A stretch of 64,000 bases of DNA from Phytophthora sp. 'mugwort' (GCA_033558025.1 JAUCEF010000006.1:1-64000); one strand, 5' to 3'. Shown: positions 9,541 through 21,378, numbered from the stretch's first letter. Notes: generated by a model not told the origin, from the letters alone. Program-made: numbers and translations.

Positions 9541-10990
9541 CACGGAGAGTGCCGTGCTCTCTAACACGCGACGTGTATGCAAACCGGGCTTGCTGGTCGT
9601 TGAGGCGGCTGTGAAGGGCTTTAACAACCATGGACAATCCTTATCGGTTTTGGGCGTCGGTTAATTAGGTTCGGCGATTCACAATGGAAGGAAGCTAGCA
9701 GTTATGCGGAGGCGCTGATAGCGCGTACGATGACATAGTCACTGTCCGGCACGCGACGGGGCCGTGTAATCGTGCCCGATGTTCCCGCCAACCTGCGTGA
9801 AGTTTCTGGACTTATATAGCGTCGAACGCTGTCTGGTCCTTGACCTGGATTCGAGATATGATCTCATCCTGGGCTTGGCATCGCACGAACGCCAAGAGCC
9901 GTGGTGTTGATTGGAGATCTAAGACCTTATGCGCTACGCGCTTGCCTCCTAGTGGGTCTTTGGCGAGTCGTTGACCCACCTCTGCTAGATAGCAAAAGCG
10001 CTAATGGTGCGAGCACTGGACCGAGTCGGTCAATGTGCTGGACATTGAAGTGTCAGCGTTAATGGACACTGATGGCGTCGTGGACGCGAGTCTCAAGCAC
10101 TGCTCGTAGGCTGAACTTGGTTCGACATGTAATCCGCTGAGCGAAGTTCGTTGCATTAACCCAACGCATGAGACATCGCTGTATGCCGAAGGCATGGTCG
10201 GCCGTGTGCCGAGGCATCTGGGGCTTAGCCCTGATCATTCACGCGGAGTGGCGCTTAATCCGCTGAGCGGTGCTCGTCGCGATAACAGTCATCGCTGCAT
10301 GCCATCGATGACGTGGACGACAGCATGTCGAGGTATCTCGGGCATAGCCCTGACAATGCGCGTGAAGCAGTACGTAATCCACTGAGTGGTAAGGGTCAGG
10401 GCGGTGATGACCTGTTGCGCGCCAACAATGGCGCGGGCGGCTGCATGCCGAGCCATAACGGGCTAGGCCTTGACGATGAGGGTGGAGTGGCGCATAATTC
10501 ATGGGTGGGGACTGCGAGTCATCGACTTCTTCGTCAGATGTCTGTACTGGCTCCTTCGGAGCAACAAGAGGTGGAGACACCTGGCGGCACAAATAGTGTG
10601 CATTTGCTGGCCTGTATGAAGCGTACGGCTTCCGCAAGGAGGCGGCAGTGACGCCTCATGGCGACTGGCGTGACGCAAAACGTCTATCCTGACCCATGAC
10701 GTGTCGCGAGTGGATGACGGTAACAAGCAGCTATACACACACGTAAATGGAGTGACTAGCAAAGCCGATGGGGGATATCAGCCTAGAAATTGTATCCGCA
10801 GTAGGCGTGCTGTTAGAGCTGGACTAGATGTCCATTGTGGGTTCGGTGATGCCTTGAAGGCAGGCAAGTTAGCCGAAGTGGTCATCATACGACCTGAGGT
10901 GGAGTTAAACTTATCGTCGCTTATGGAAGAAGCGATCCTCGAGTGCGCTAAGCAGGCACTGAGCGCGCGTGGTGGTCTCCAATCATGAAG
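9541..10990 (+). pseudogene. Decayed gag-protease linker of the gypsy relic
   Basis: No long frame survives, but strand-consistent short frames and an internal repeat (10190-10510) fill the gap between gag and reverse transcriptase. No clear aspartyl protease motif was found. A last short frame at 10701-10988 ends just before the reverse transcriptase. Confidence 0.4.
10190..10510 (+). repeat. Three degenerate tandem repeats of about 120 bp
   Basis: Units starting near 10203, 10328 and 10448 each encode a variant of P-S-R-x-L-G-x-S-P-D-x-A-R-x-x-V-x-N-P-L-S-G. Spacing is about 120-125 bp. They sit in the linker of the gypsy relic and are diverged from each other. Confidence 0.55.
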
Positions 10991-12150
10991 GATCCCCCAG
11001 ACGCGTAATATTCTTTGGCCAAGGAGTACCAATATGTGGTCACCGATGACCCGCCTTATGGCCTATGGCCTACCTCTGGAACCAAATACTGCGTGACCAG
11101 GCATTGGCCATTGAACACGGTACAGTGCGACGTTATCGACGCGTCCATCTTGTGCGAAACACGCGGCGGGGGAGCAAGTCTCCACGCTCAACGCCGTCAT
11201 TCTGTGTCAGAAAGCCTAACGCATGTGGTGCCTTGTTCATGCATCAAGCTCAACGCTGGAACCATTCCGATACAGATGCAGACGCCGATCCCAGGGGAGA
11301 ATGTTCTGCAGAACTATATGGTTGGATGTACGATGTACAGTGCGCTCGACTTCGTCGGTGGTTATTACCACCAGTCCATGCGCGCGAGCGACATTCCGCA
11401 AACAGCGATCAGCACTCCGAGCGGCGTGCTTTGGGTGTGGCAGGTGATGACCCAAGGGCTTTCAAACGCGCCTGCGACGTTCCATCGCCTAGCGACGCAG
11501 TTCTCCTGGCCCCATCGGGCGTATGCACAGACATACTTCGACGACATCTTCGTCCAAAGTCGTGCAGAGTACGGGAGGTCGGATGTGGAGAATCACATCG
11601 ACCATCTACGAGCGGTCATCGAGTGCAAGCGCACTAACCAGCTGTACGCTACTGCGCCGAAGTGCGTATTCGGTGCTGAAGGGATTCCTTTCTTATGACC
11701 CTTCATTGTTCTTCAAGCGGTTCCGCTACGGTAAAAGTCATTGGCCGGGTCCTAAGAACCCGAAGGCCTTACGCAAGTGGCTTGATCTCGTCGACTACTG
11801 CACAATTACATGGCGATATGGTTCGGCCATTGTCCAATCTCCTTAAGAAGGATGGGGAATGGTATTGGGCCATCGAGCATCAAAATGCTTTTGAGACGGT
11901 CAGGGAGAGCCTTGTCCATGCACCGATCCTGGCGTTGACAGACCCCAAACGTCCGATCAGTGTCGACTGTGACGCATCCGACGGTGCCATAGGCAGTGCA
12001 CTGCTACAAGAAGACACCGACGGCCGTGAACACGTGATTGCGTTCGAATATCGTCAGCTTAAGAATGCAGAGAAGAACTATCCAGTTCATGACAAGGAGC
12101 TACTTGCAATAAGGATGCCCTTGCGTCCACCTGTTCGGCTCTAAGCCGTT
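10991..12150 (+). pseudogene. Ty3/gypsy reverse transcriptase and RNase H relic
   Basis: The reverse transcriptase begins with GTKYCVTRHWPLNTVQ (near 11080), continues with MYSALDFVGGYYHQSMR (near 11335) and QGLSNAPATFHRLATQF, and has an intact catalytic box YFDDIFV at 11534-11554. After a frameshift near 11690 the connection and RNase H part follow (PILALTDPKRPISVDCDAS, QLKNAEKNYPVHDKELLA) and break off at about 12110. Integrase is missing. It is related to, but distinct in sequence from, the minus-strand gypsy relic at 2.7-4.8 kb. Confidence 0.85.
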
Positions 12151-13166
12151 TGTGATCTCCACTAATCGTGTCGCTACGCACTGCGATCCAGTCTCCTCAG
12201 ACAAAGCGACACTGCCGACAGGGGTTATGGTACTCCTACCGGTGCGGATGCAAGGAAATTAGGTATAGTACACCGAATTTCCCACGATGATATGTACTTT
12301 TTGTAGAATCACCTTTAGTATTTTGATTGGAACAAGCTATTATAAATCTTACGAACCATAGCAAAATTCTCCGTCCTCCGGCGGGCTCCGACCCGCGCAG
12401 TGACAGACCTATGTAGTATAAACGGTGTGTATTGGGTGCTAAGTCGTATTTGAGGATTGGTGATCTATTCAGGATTTGTTGCGCCCAGAGGGCGTGCTAG
12501 AGGGCAGATTAAAGCAAGGACGGCGCCACAAGCTCTAAAACGGCCTGTGAGCGCCAAAATGGATAAAAATATTCAGGCTGTTTTCCAGCCTAACACAGCC
12601 GCGGAGAAATGCGAGCGCTCCACGGCAGATCAGCAAATGAGGCCACGCCCGAAAATCGGGGTTCAGTATTGGAGAGCCTGACCTTCTTACGATAGTTTCT
12701 TACGAGTATATACGCCAGTTAGCGAGTGCACAACACACGTAGGTACAACATCAAAAACGAGGCTTTATTAAAACGGTTTAGCTTCTGTCTGCCGCAAAAG
12801 CATGAGCAGCCTGACTCTTCTTTTTCTTTCTCGCAACGGACAAGTCACCCACGAAACCATTCGCTCACTGGCCCAATGGTTCGGGTTAACTGTATATTTG
12901 TAAGTATGCATGTTTGTGCGATATGCGGCTGCCCCGATGTTTATGCGTGATGTACTAGCTCGCGTTGAGGTTAACATTGTTGTTCCGCAAGGAATTTAAG
13001 CTTTGTATTCGGTACTGTCCTCAAATTACATGTTCGCGTACTATGTTACGAGGTAATTTTGTTGTTCTATTCGGAGGTTAAGCCTAATGTTCACTACGGC
13101 GTTATGCGCCACTCACCTATTAAAGATCGTAATACACATGCTGTTTTCACCTTACCCGATTGCTGC
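12151..13166. other. Non-coding stretch, no gene seen
   Basis: Short frames on both strands look random. A short GC-rich inverted motif (GGCGGGCTCCGACCCGC, near 12378) stands out in otherwise mixed sequence. It may include remains of the gypsy element's 3' LTR, but no LTR pair could be matched. Confidence 0.4.
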
Positions 13167-14074
13167 TTATTGTTCCGTGTTGTTCAGCGTATTGGCCTCT
13201 TTAGCCCCGTCTTCAAAGAATGTCTTGACGACAAGAAGGCGGCGCTCTTCCTCGATGGCTGCAACAAGCTTATTTGGCTCACGAGTGGACGGCCAGCCGA
13301 ACAGGTAGTACGTAACCCTCTTCCCGCGCTTCCAACTCGCGGGCGTAGTGCACCGGTTCGTCCTCGCGGTCTTTGTTAGCGGTCTGCTCCGAGACGTCGT
13401 CATCTGCGTAGGTAGAAGGTGTAAGCCACTCCCGTACGTCTTTAAGGCCCGCCTGCGCTTCTTCCGCTCGGCGAGCGAGGCGATGATGAAGTCGATCGCT
13501 TCGAGAGAAAGGCTTGAGGAGGCGACTGTCGTATTCACGGTAAGCTGCACATGACGGATGGCCGCATTACTCATGTGAATCTTGTGCAGCTTGTTAGCAG
13601 CGATGAGCAGGGTCTTGAACTCCTTCGCAGAGCTAACTGCGTTCTTCGTAGGCCTCGACGCGGGTATGATGGCAGCGATGCGCATCGTGGAGTTTCGGTA
13701 GCAATGTGACCAGCAGCAAGGCAATCATCTAGGCAAATACACATAACAAAATGGATGGCGACGACGACACAGAGGTAAAAACATGCGTAATTACGCAGCG
13801 GATATTAACCCAAGAATATTTGTAGTACGCATAGGTGCAGGGTTAACAATGCGACCGGTGGCTTGAAGTTGCTTGTAATGTTGGATGAGAGAGTTGATAT
13901 GGCCGCCTTGTGAAGCTTGCGCATGGACTTGAGGATGTCTGAGCTCTGCGGGCAGGTATCTTGTGCTTCGATAGAAACGACAACTACTTTTCTCAGCGGT
14001 GCGCCAAGCTCCAGGACATCGTATCGGTACTGCGGCGACTTCTCGACAAGCACGAAGCCTTCAGCGAGGAACAC
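13167..14074 (-). pseudogene. Two minus-strand ORF remnants, unknown
   Basis: Frames at 14074-13805 and 13724-13167 read as protein-like text: VVVSIEAQDTCPQSSDILK and KLHKAAISTLSSN in one, KEFKTLLIAANKLHKIHMS and SLEAIDFIIASLAERKKRRR in the other. Both share an x-LHK-x-x-x-S pattern, hinting at one former gene with a helical fold. They lie downstream of the Crypton-like relic on the same strand and may be its second ORF, but this is a guess. Confidence 0.3.
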
Positions 14075-14162
14075 GCAGCGACAAGCTTGCCGGTGGATCT
14101 CGTATCTTTGGTGAAGTTGTCATTCGAACTCCAGCTGCGAGGCTCTGGGTGTACGAGGTGAG

Positions 14163-15471
14163 TTAGATATCCTTCTGGTATGTTGTTGCGCTCGTATGGT
14201 GCTTTTTGTGTGGTGGCTCCTTGGTTGTATTCTCACCTGCGTTTTGCGTCGTTGCTGGTGCTAGATGCGCCTTGTTGTAAGCTTTAGTTTCCATAGTAGA
14301 AACGCAAGCGTCGAGCTTGTGGTTGGCCTGAGCTAACTGCTCAGTCAAGGCAGCTTGGTGAGCAATATGGGTTGCTTGGTGATATCGGTCGTGCTGTCTT
14401 GGGAATTGGCTGAGTCGGCTTGAGGACTTGCGCTCGTGTTACAGGTTAAGTGCGACGATCAAGCTAGAAGCTCATTCATGGAGTGGCCTATCCCGCTGGC
14501 GCATGCTTGTAGTCGCTTCACACAGGTCTATCTGCCATGATACGCTTGAGGGATGGATAATGGCGCAGAAGGTAAGCGATGATCGTGTCTATAGCACTCC
14601 CGTTCACGTTGTACTTCGCTGTCTTGAGCCCGTATGCGTTGTATAGCGCCGCTCCGACGGGCCGAATATTCGTACGAGTGTCGGAGTCGAGCGGATCTAG
14701 CGGCAAGAGCGAAACAACTTGATCCGGATCTCGACCACTAAGGACGCGAGCACCTTGTTGTGTCTTCAGACGGTATGTTGAAGACCTACGCGAATGCCTT
14801 GTTCGTCGCTGTCATGTCCCCCCCCCCCCCCCCCCCCCGGGTCAAAATCCACTGCACACACATGCCGGCTCCGTTCGAATGCTGTGCTCACCGCGTCGAA
14901 AGGAATGCGAAGCCAGACGCTCGGTCATGCCAGCCGGTTTAGCGAATCTCTCCGGGACACGGTTGACATAGCTTGAATGCCCGGGGAAAAATTAGCTGAT
15001 TTGTCTTCATCCGAACGAGACGCTTGTAGCGGGACCGCAAATTCTGGGTGGTCAATCAAGGCGGTAAGAGGCGTAACAGGAGTCAGAGCGGCCTGGGAGT
15101 TTGCTTGGCGGCAGGAAGCTGATTCAGTAGCGATGTTCGTCGCTACTAAATCAGCAATGCAAGCATAATCGCGAGCAGTGGGCTCACGGCGAAATCGTCG
15201 ACAGGAAACAGCGATATGCCCTGTTCTTCGGCGGCTTGGTCCGCATGAAGCGCACAAAGGAGATATCGCCCGCGCCGATGGACAGGTTAGCCTTGCGAGA
15301 AGCGTAAGTCCGACGCATGCCCAAGATGAACCAGAGTAAGTACAGCAGCGCAGCGTCATGGTAATCTGCGAAAGTACCAGCAGCCGAATACATATACACC
15401 TCTAGCTGCCTGAGCGTGTTGTTCGTGCACGCAGGCCTTTTTATCAAAGGCTCCCGACTCTCTCTCTTCAA
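14163..15471 (-). pseudogene. Crypton-like tyrosine recombinase relic
   Basis: On the minus strand, fragments line up as one protein: TNNTLRQLEVYMYSAAGT and DYHDAALLYLLWFILG (near 15390), then NLSIGAGDISFVRFMR, then PLTALIDHPEFAVPLQ (near 15060). ERLASHSFRRGEHS follows (near 14900), where HSFRRG fits the H-x-x-R box of tyrosine recombinases, and AIDTIIAYLLRHYPSLKR lies near 14560. I recognise this as an oomycete Crypton-type family. The protein is split by several frameshifts and stops, and a 21-base homopolymer interrupts it at 14818-14838. The catalytic tyrosine was not identified. Confidence 0.5.
14818..14838. repeat. 21-base poly-C tract
   Basis: Uninterrupted run of 21 C on the plus strand. 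It would read as poly-Gly within the minus-strand recombinase relic. Such a run is prone to slippage and to sequencing error, so its length is uncertain. Confidence 0.9.
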
Positions 15472-15652
15472 GCAATAAATTTTCAGAACTTGACCATTCT
15501 GAGCAGTGTCTTGTCAATAGCTTCCCGATTCTGAAGGAACCGGTCTTTCGACCAGTCCTTAGCCTGTCGGTAGCACTGCACGACCGAGTTTCAAACTAAC
15601 AGCTTGTCATTACGGCCCGCCTTGAAGGTGAGGGGCATGTCGAACTTGTCCA

Positions 15653-17034
15653 TCATAGCATCCGGGACGATTGCGGAATAACCGAACGAAACCCTTCCTT
15701 TTCTTGACGCACATACACGATATGACGACACGGAAGACAAAGCGTCTGGTAAAAGCTACAGCTGCACTTATGTTCCTCCACATGGACAGCGTATGTGCCT
15801 CCCGTATCCTCGCCCCTCAGATTAATGTACGATGGCCTTACTTCATCTACCGAGAGACGATAGTTCCACCAGACGACTAAGCTTGTATTGCTGTTCCACG
15901 AAATCACACGCGTGACGGGTGGCAAACTTTGCCAAAATTCGCATTTCATCATCATACTGTTGATTGTATCGATAGCCAACACCGCTCACTTTCGCACCAT
16001 ACTCGTCTTCAGCTGATTGCTGTAAGAAAGCAAGTGGTCAACGCACTCATCCACTGCCATATGCCGATGCAAAATGTCCTTCGCAACACCCCAACTTGCC
16101 TCGAGCTTGTTGTCCATGCTGTTGTCAAGATGTGGAATATCTCCACGCTTAAACGCGCACCATAGTTCCTTGCCACTCAACCAATTCGCTTCGATGTTTA
16201 CTTCATCGCTTCGAAGTACTCCATAAAGATAGGCCTCGATTCAGACATCGCGGACAGGTAATGATCGAACAAACTTTCTGCTCCTGCATGAATCGTCATC
16301 GTCACCAGGTTTTTAACGTGCATCTTCTCGTAGTTTGTGAAGTTGTAACTTCTCTTGCTCACCTCTCGATTCAGGTAATCGATGGCGTGAAAATGACATA
16401 GAATTATAGTTGCGTCTGGAAACTCGTCTTGTAGCAAAGCCAGTTCAGTGAAATCCTTATCAATAATAATCACCTTCACCTCGGGCCAAGACAGATTATT
16501 CTCCATGAACACGGATATAGCACACTCCATGTTCGATCTGCTCTCTCCATCGACAAGAGCATGTTGGCAAATGCACCACACCGAAACTTACGGTGACCAA
16601 AAAACTGAACTAGCGATAGCTAGATGACAAGACATTAATGTTAGTTAGTGATTAGATAACAAAGTATCGGCAAGTTTGTGATCGAATCACCAATTCGCTC
16701 ATACCGATTGATGTTTGTGCCATAGGTTGCGTCGATGCACATAGCTTTAGAAAACTTGCGTGTCATCCGCCTCATGAACGCCATCTGGAAGGTGATACAT
16801 GATGTCAGCCCCGTCTCTTATCTCGGAAGACGTTGACAGTGTTACGAGGACCTTCGCTGAAATCTTTAAGAAGTTGTGAAACGCGTACGTTGTCGTCCTC
16901 CGAGGTGTACGTTTCCCGCCGCATCTTTGCGATAAGATTCTCAATGTCCTTTGCCAAAATTGGCTTACCAGACATCTCCTTGAGATAACGCAGTATTTTT
17001 TTTCTTCGACCCACCTGTACATTACAACAAGCAT
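15653..17034 (-). pseudogene. MULE transposase relic (Mutator-like, SWIM zinc finger)
   Basis: Minus-strand pieces appear in the order of a MULE transposase. An N-terminal helical part has ILRYLKEMSGKPILAKDIEN (near 16980). The MULE core reads VKVIIIDKDFTELALLQDEF and ATIILCHFHAIDYLNREV (near 16430). A segment DNSMDNKLEASWGVAKDIL lies near 16120. A SWIM zinc finger HVEEHKCSCSFYQTLCLPC then R-H (near 15770) carries the C-x-C...C-x-H pattern. Frames are broken at about 16800, 16590 and 16190. It is a dead copy; terminal inverted repeats were not identified. Confidence 0.85.
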
Positions 17035-17279
17035 TTCAGTGAAAACAAATGCACAAATTCCTAAACGTCAACGCTAACGTCGCTCCGTCCGCCCGTCCGT
17101 CTGTCACGCCATAACGTGATTCTAGTCGCAATCTCATTGGCCGCCATTGGCTAAAATAGCATGGCTGCCGAGCGCAGCGAAGGCGGCCCTCATTCGTTAA
17201 AACAATTTTTCGCGGAAGGCGGCCATTGATGAAATATAATTAAACAATTGGTTGAGATTTTAAATATACTTTTAAGTGG

Positions 17280-18493
17280 GCCTGCCCGCCTCCGCTGCGC
17301 TCCGACGGGCATTCAATATACCAGGACCAAAACTAAACCCACCTCCGCGGAGGCGGCGGCGCTCGGCTAGGCGGACTTTGATGTATACTCTTAGCCTCAT
17401 TAGGCCGTCACACGCAATGTGTGCGAGGCGCGAGTGGCGTCGCTGCTAGAACATGCGAGGCTGCCGCTGCCGCTGCTCAAGTGCGAGTGCTGCGAGGCAC
17501 TCCTGCATGGAGCACCTTCGGGGACGGCACCGTCCGGCAAGGCGCGCGTCGGCGCGTGGCCTGCGCGAACAAGCCTAACGCCCGTGTGTATACTGGCACC
17601 CGCCCGGCACACCGCCGCCAACACGCCCAGCGGTTAAAAGAGTTACAATCAGTGATGCCGACCAGGAGGCTGCTACTTCCGATTCTCAGCGTGCTGTCGA
17701 GCCCCAGAGTGCTGCTGAACGACAGCGACCACACTGTTCCAGACTTTCGCAGGAGAAGCGGGCTGTCGTTCACGAGCGAGATGCACAGCAGCATCAAGCT
17801 GCTCATACGTCCGAAGAACAAGACTCTGAAACGAGAGCACAACTCTAGCGTCGCCGGGAGTTGCGAGAACACTCACCTCGGAAGACCAAGTCTCACAGCG
17901 CGAACAGAACACTCTGCGGCGGCAAGAGTTACGACAGGAAAGTACTGCAGAAAAAATCGACTCTGAAGCGCAGCGGAGGCGGGGTGACCACATTCTGGGC
18001 CGATTCTAGACCCACTGCTGCGTAGCAGGAGCTATATTTTATATTTTTTATGGATCTACTCCGCAGAAAATTATCTCACCGCTCTGTCAATTGTTAAAAC
18101 GAATAAAACATGTGTGCGTGTGCAGACGAGTCTACAGCATGTGCGTTTGTGTGTTCTGTACGGTTATATGCGTGTATGTAGAGTGCATCAGTAAAAAGTG
18201 TGCTTTTTGCGTTTACACGTTTGTGAGAGCACGGGGGCAGATACTCGTTAAGGGTTGCTCTTTAAAACGTCGTTTAATAACTATTTTTACCTTTTCGAGC
18301 TCCATCCATGAATTGGCCCAGCCGTTAAGGCATGATTTTCACCAGCGGAAAGTCGTGGGTTCGATTCCCCGTTGCAACAACTTTTGTCTCTCCTTTTTGT
18401 ATTGAAAGCCCGCCGGAACGCACGGAGGCGGGCTGGCCCCCATACTGGAACCAAAACTAAACCCACCGCCGCGTAGTGGCGGTGCTCGGCTAG
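17280..18493 (+). mobile_element. Helitron-derived segment with two Helitron-type 3' ends
   Basis: Two similar termini occur, at about 17282-17370 and 18408-18493. Each has a GCCCG hairpin, then ACCAAAACTAAACCCAC, a second GC-rich hairpin (CACCGCC/GGCGGTG at the right copy) and GCTCGGCTAG. An ending in CTAG fits the CTRR end of Helitrons; the right copy is followed by T, as expected for insertion into AT. Between them (about 17650-17890) a plus-strand frame encodes Arg/Gln/Glu-rich text (LSQEKRAVVHERDAQQHQAA) like the N-terminal region of oomycete Helitron proteins, ended by a TAG. Rep and helicase domains are absent, so this is a non-autonomous or decayed copy. Confidence 0.5.
18310..18383 (+). 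other. tRNA-like unit (possible SINE head)
   Basis: TTGGCCCAGCCGTTAAGGC resembles an A box, GGGTTCGATTCCC contains a B box, and the loop TTTTCAC between them would carry a Glu-type TTC anticodon. TTTT follows at about 18390. The acceptor and anticodon stems do not pair properly, so it is unlikely to be a working tRNA gene. A tRNA-derived SINE is the better reading. Confidence 0.35.
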
Positions 18494-19568
18494 TAATACA
18501 TTCAATTAACGTTGCATCTTACACTAGTATCTTGACGACACCCCGTGTGTTCGGGGATGTAATCTGCCGTGCTTCAGAATAGGAGTAGTATACGTCTTCT
18601 TTAACGTTGTGTATGTGGCCTGTGAAGTGAGTGGACACCCGAACTTTGAGCACGTCATCCCTGTCCTTGAACTAGTTTGCATTCAGCGTTGCCGGACACT
18701 TGATGGAACGAATGTTGTGGTTTGTTCTTTACCCTTTACCCTGTGTTTGAACTCCCACCCATGGGCGCAAATTAAATACTTAGCGTAGTAGCCGGTACCC
18801 TCATCCCAAATATCTGCGGTGGTCCCGCGTCGAACGGCTTGGCTGGTACGGGACCTGTTTCGATATTTGGCCGAAACTGTCGTTCTAAGCCTGTATAGTT
18901 CGTTCGTATCCTCTTGGTAACTGGCGTTGGAATAAAATCACGAAGGAGCGAGGTCGTTAACGACATTCAGACAGAAAAATAATAAATTGTACCGTGTAAA
19001 AAGTTTTTTGGAACTCCTCCCACGAGAAAAACACACCTTGAAAAGAGGTGAAACGCTGAACAATTACATCCTCATCATCCCGTTCACTCCCGTTAACGTG
19101 CTTCCTTTTCTTGGGTTTTCCAGGAGCCATAGCACACACAACAGATGCAGCAAACGGGTCCTATCCAACGAAGTCCTGGCGACGAGCGGGTCCTGGCAGC
19201 AAGTGGGTCCTGGTGGCGAGTGCGTCGTGTGCGGATGGGAGGAACGGAAGCCGGTGGCTGCCGAACGCTCAAAATCTCTAAATTCAGAATTTGAAAACCA
19301 TGTACTGCTGCGCTCGGCAACCCTAAGCCTTTCTTGTACAGAAATAACGTAGGCACTTCCTTCACTGAAAAAATTGATCGAGTAGAAATTTGATGCGCTA
19401 AAAGTTTTAGGGCGCATCAAAATAGCCTAAAACAGAGCTAATGCCCTGGCAGTCAATCTATTGGTAAATAATATCAATGGTAAGTTCAAGCGATTTTGTA
19501 CCAACAAGCGGTCAGCCATTCGCCATAACCGCACATCCATCACTGGCCCCACCACGCGTGTCACCTTG
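18494..19568 (-). other. Gap before TIM44, with a possible MULE N-terminal fragment
   Basis: Minus-strand frames at 19139-18957 and 18966-18772 give basic text followed by RFTSFQGVFFSWEEFQKTF. This resembles the FAR1/WRKY-like entry domain of oomycete MULE transposases. The rest is unremarkable and must contain the TIM44 promoter. No TATA box or clear initiator was identified. Confidence 0.3.
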
Positions 19569-21191
19569 ATGATTCGCCTCTCCACGCGTACCCTGTCCCG
19601 CGCGCGCTTAGCTGCCCCCCGCAACAGCCAACGGACCCTCTTACGGGCCCCCAGCCATGTGCAGGTGCAGTCGCGCGCGATGGGCTTCTTCTCAGACCTG
19701 AAGAACCAGCTCAAGAATGAGATGGAGAAGAACGAGGAGCTTAAGAAGTCCTTCGAAGAGCTGCAGAAGACGAAAAAGCAGTTTAAGAATGTTGAGATAG
19801 CTGCCAAGGAGAAGATGAACGAGATGAGCTCCATGACCGAGGAGGCAGCCAAGAGTTTCCAGGAGCGGGCGTCGCAGGCATCGCAGAAGATTAAGGAGTC
19901 CTACGAGGAGACCACCAAGGCTGCTACCGCTGCTACGAAAGAGACGGAGAACGCAGAAACTAGTGGTGGAAAGGAAGCAACTGGCGCTGCTGCTGACGGC
20001 ACTGGGCATGGCGAGCCCAAGAAGGAGGACGGCGAGGTGCGTTCGAAATGTGCTTGTATATGTTAGTCTAGCGAATCACACCAATTCTGATACATTGAGC
20101 TATTTGTCATGCAGAAGTCCCAGCAGGCGGACGAGACTATGGAGGGCGCTCGTGTCTTTGTGAAGAATTTCTTTGCAGGTATCGCCGCCCAAAAGAATAG
20201 GCTCATTCATCCGAGCAAGTTTCCTAAACTGCGGGACGAGTGGAAGGAGGCCGCGCAAGAGCTTTTCGGCAAGCGGGAAAAGCAGACTGTTGACGAGGCT
20301 CTGGCCTCGGTTCGCACGCCATCCATACAGAAAACGAAGAAGTCGGAGGACGAGGAGCCCACGGAGTACACTGGCACCAGTGCTTTGGTGGCAGTAAAGG
20401 AGGAGGAGAGCGCCTGGCAGCGTGTGAGTGCTCGGTTCCGTGAAGCCCCGATTATTCAGGGCATCCTGGATGCTGCGAAGCAAGCGGCTAAGACGGAGGC
20501 CGGAAAAAAGGTGCAGCAAACGACGAAGCAGGTCAAGGATAAGATCAGCGACGCCCAGGAAGAGGTTTTGGAGGTCTGGGAGACCAGTCAGAACCCATGG
20601 GTGTATCGATTGTCTTCGATCTATGACGGTCTTTTCGGTGAAACCCCGATGGGTATTGCGATTAAGGAGATCCGCCGCGCTGAACCCGACTTCATTCTGG
20701 AGGAGTGGAAGGAGAACATCGAAGAGATTGTTTTGCCCGGAGTACTGGAGGCATTCCTGCGTGGCAACAGCCGTGACTTGAAAAAGTGGTTCGGTGAGGC
20801 GGCGTACTCGCGTGTAAACATCGCTATCCGTGAGCGCAAGTCGGAGGGCTTGGTCATGGACCCGCACGTGCTTAGCATCGACAACGTGGAAGTAATTGAG
20901 GCTACGGTACGCTGTGCTTCTTTTTCGATGCGGCTGTGATGTTTCATGCACTAACAACTTGCTGTTTGATAGGCTGAGGACAAGCAGGCCCCGATCATCC
21001 TAATGCGGTTCCAGGCGCAGCAGATCAACTGCATCCGAAACCGTGAGGGAGAAGTTGTGGAAGGATCCGAGGACGAGGTGCTGGCCTACTACTACATTTT
21101 TGCCTTTCAGCGCGACTACGACGAGGAGCAGGAAGCCCTTCGCTGGAGAATCGTGGATCTCCACATGCAGCGTGGTGGTCGGTATTATTAG
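19569..21191 (+). CDS. TIM44: Mitochondrial import inner membrane translocase subunit TIM44
   Basis: TIM44 tethers the mitochondrial Hsp70 motor to the TIM23 channel on the matrix side and drives presequence protein import. Exons by splice consensus and phase are 19569-20036, 20115-20906 and 20973-21191, giving 491 residues plus stop, normal for the family. I chose the ATG at 19569 because it opens an Arg/Ser-rich, acid-free presequence (MIRLSTRTLSRARLAAPRN) typical of matrix targeting. An in-frame ATG at 19461 would place this signal internally. The presequence is followed by a charged coiled coil (about 40-150). The C-terminal Tim44 domain starts near NPWVYRLSSIYDGLFGETPMG and ends with RWRIVDLHMQRGG. 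Introns of 78 and 66 nt are phase 0. The next gene, DMC1, starts 289 bp downstream on the same strand. Confidence 0.95.
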
Positions 21192-21362
21192 GGAGAATGA
21201 CTTGATGCATAGCCAAGCTTGGCATTACGGTGCAGTGTGAAAGCGAACGGACTCATGAATAGACAGACATGGCGCGTATCCTGAAATCCAGCCACTTCAA
21301 CTATACATACACGAACTATACGTGCCTAAGTTGAAGTTTCCCTGATCATCACTCTGTTCCGC

Positions 21363-21378
21363 GCTCACTTTCCGACAC
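21363..21378 (+). promoter_or_regulatory. Possible oomycete Inr/FPR core promoter of DMC1
   Basis: GCTCACTTTCCGACAC resembles the oomycete initiator plus flanking region (GCTCATTYYNCAWTTT-like). It lies 103-118 nt upstream of the DMC1 ATG and downstream of the TIM44 stop. Recognised by eye only. Confidence 0.4.

Noticed and set aside
17421..17966. 181-codon plus-strand ORF in GC-rich DNA
   Set aside because: The neighbouring frame gives the Helitron-like Arg/Gln/Glu text; this frame lacks sensible protein features.
20100..20957. 285-codon minus-strand ORF
   Set aside because: It lies wholly opposite TIM44 exon 2, whose protein is clearly conserved.
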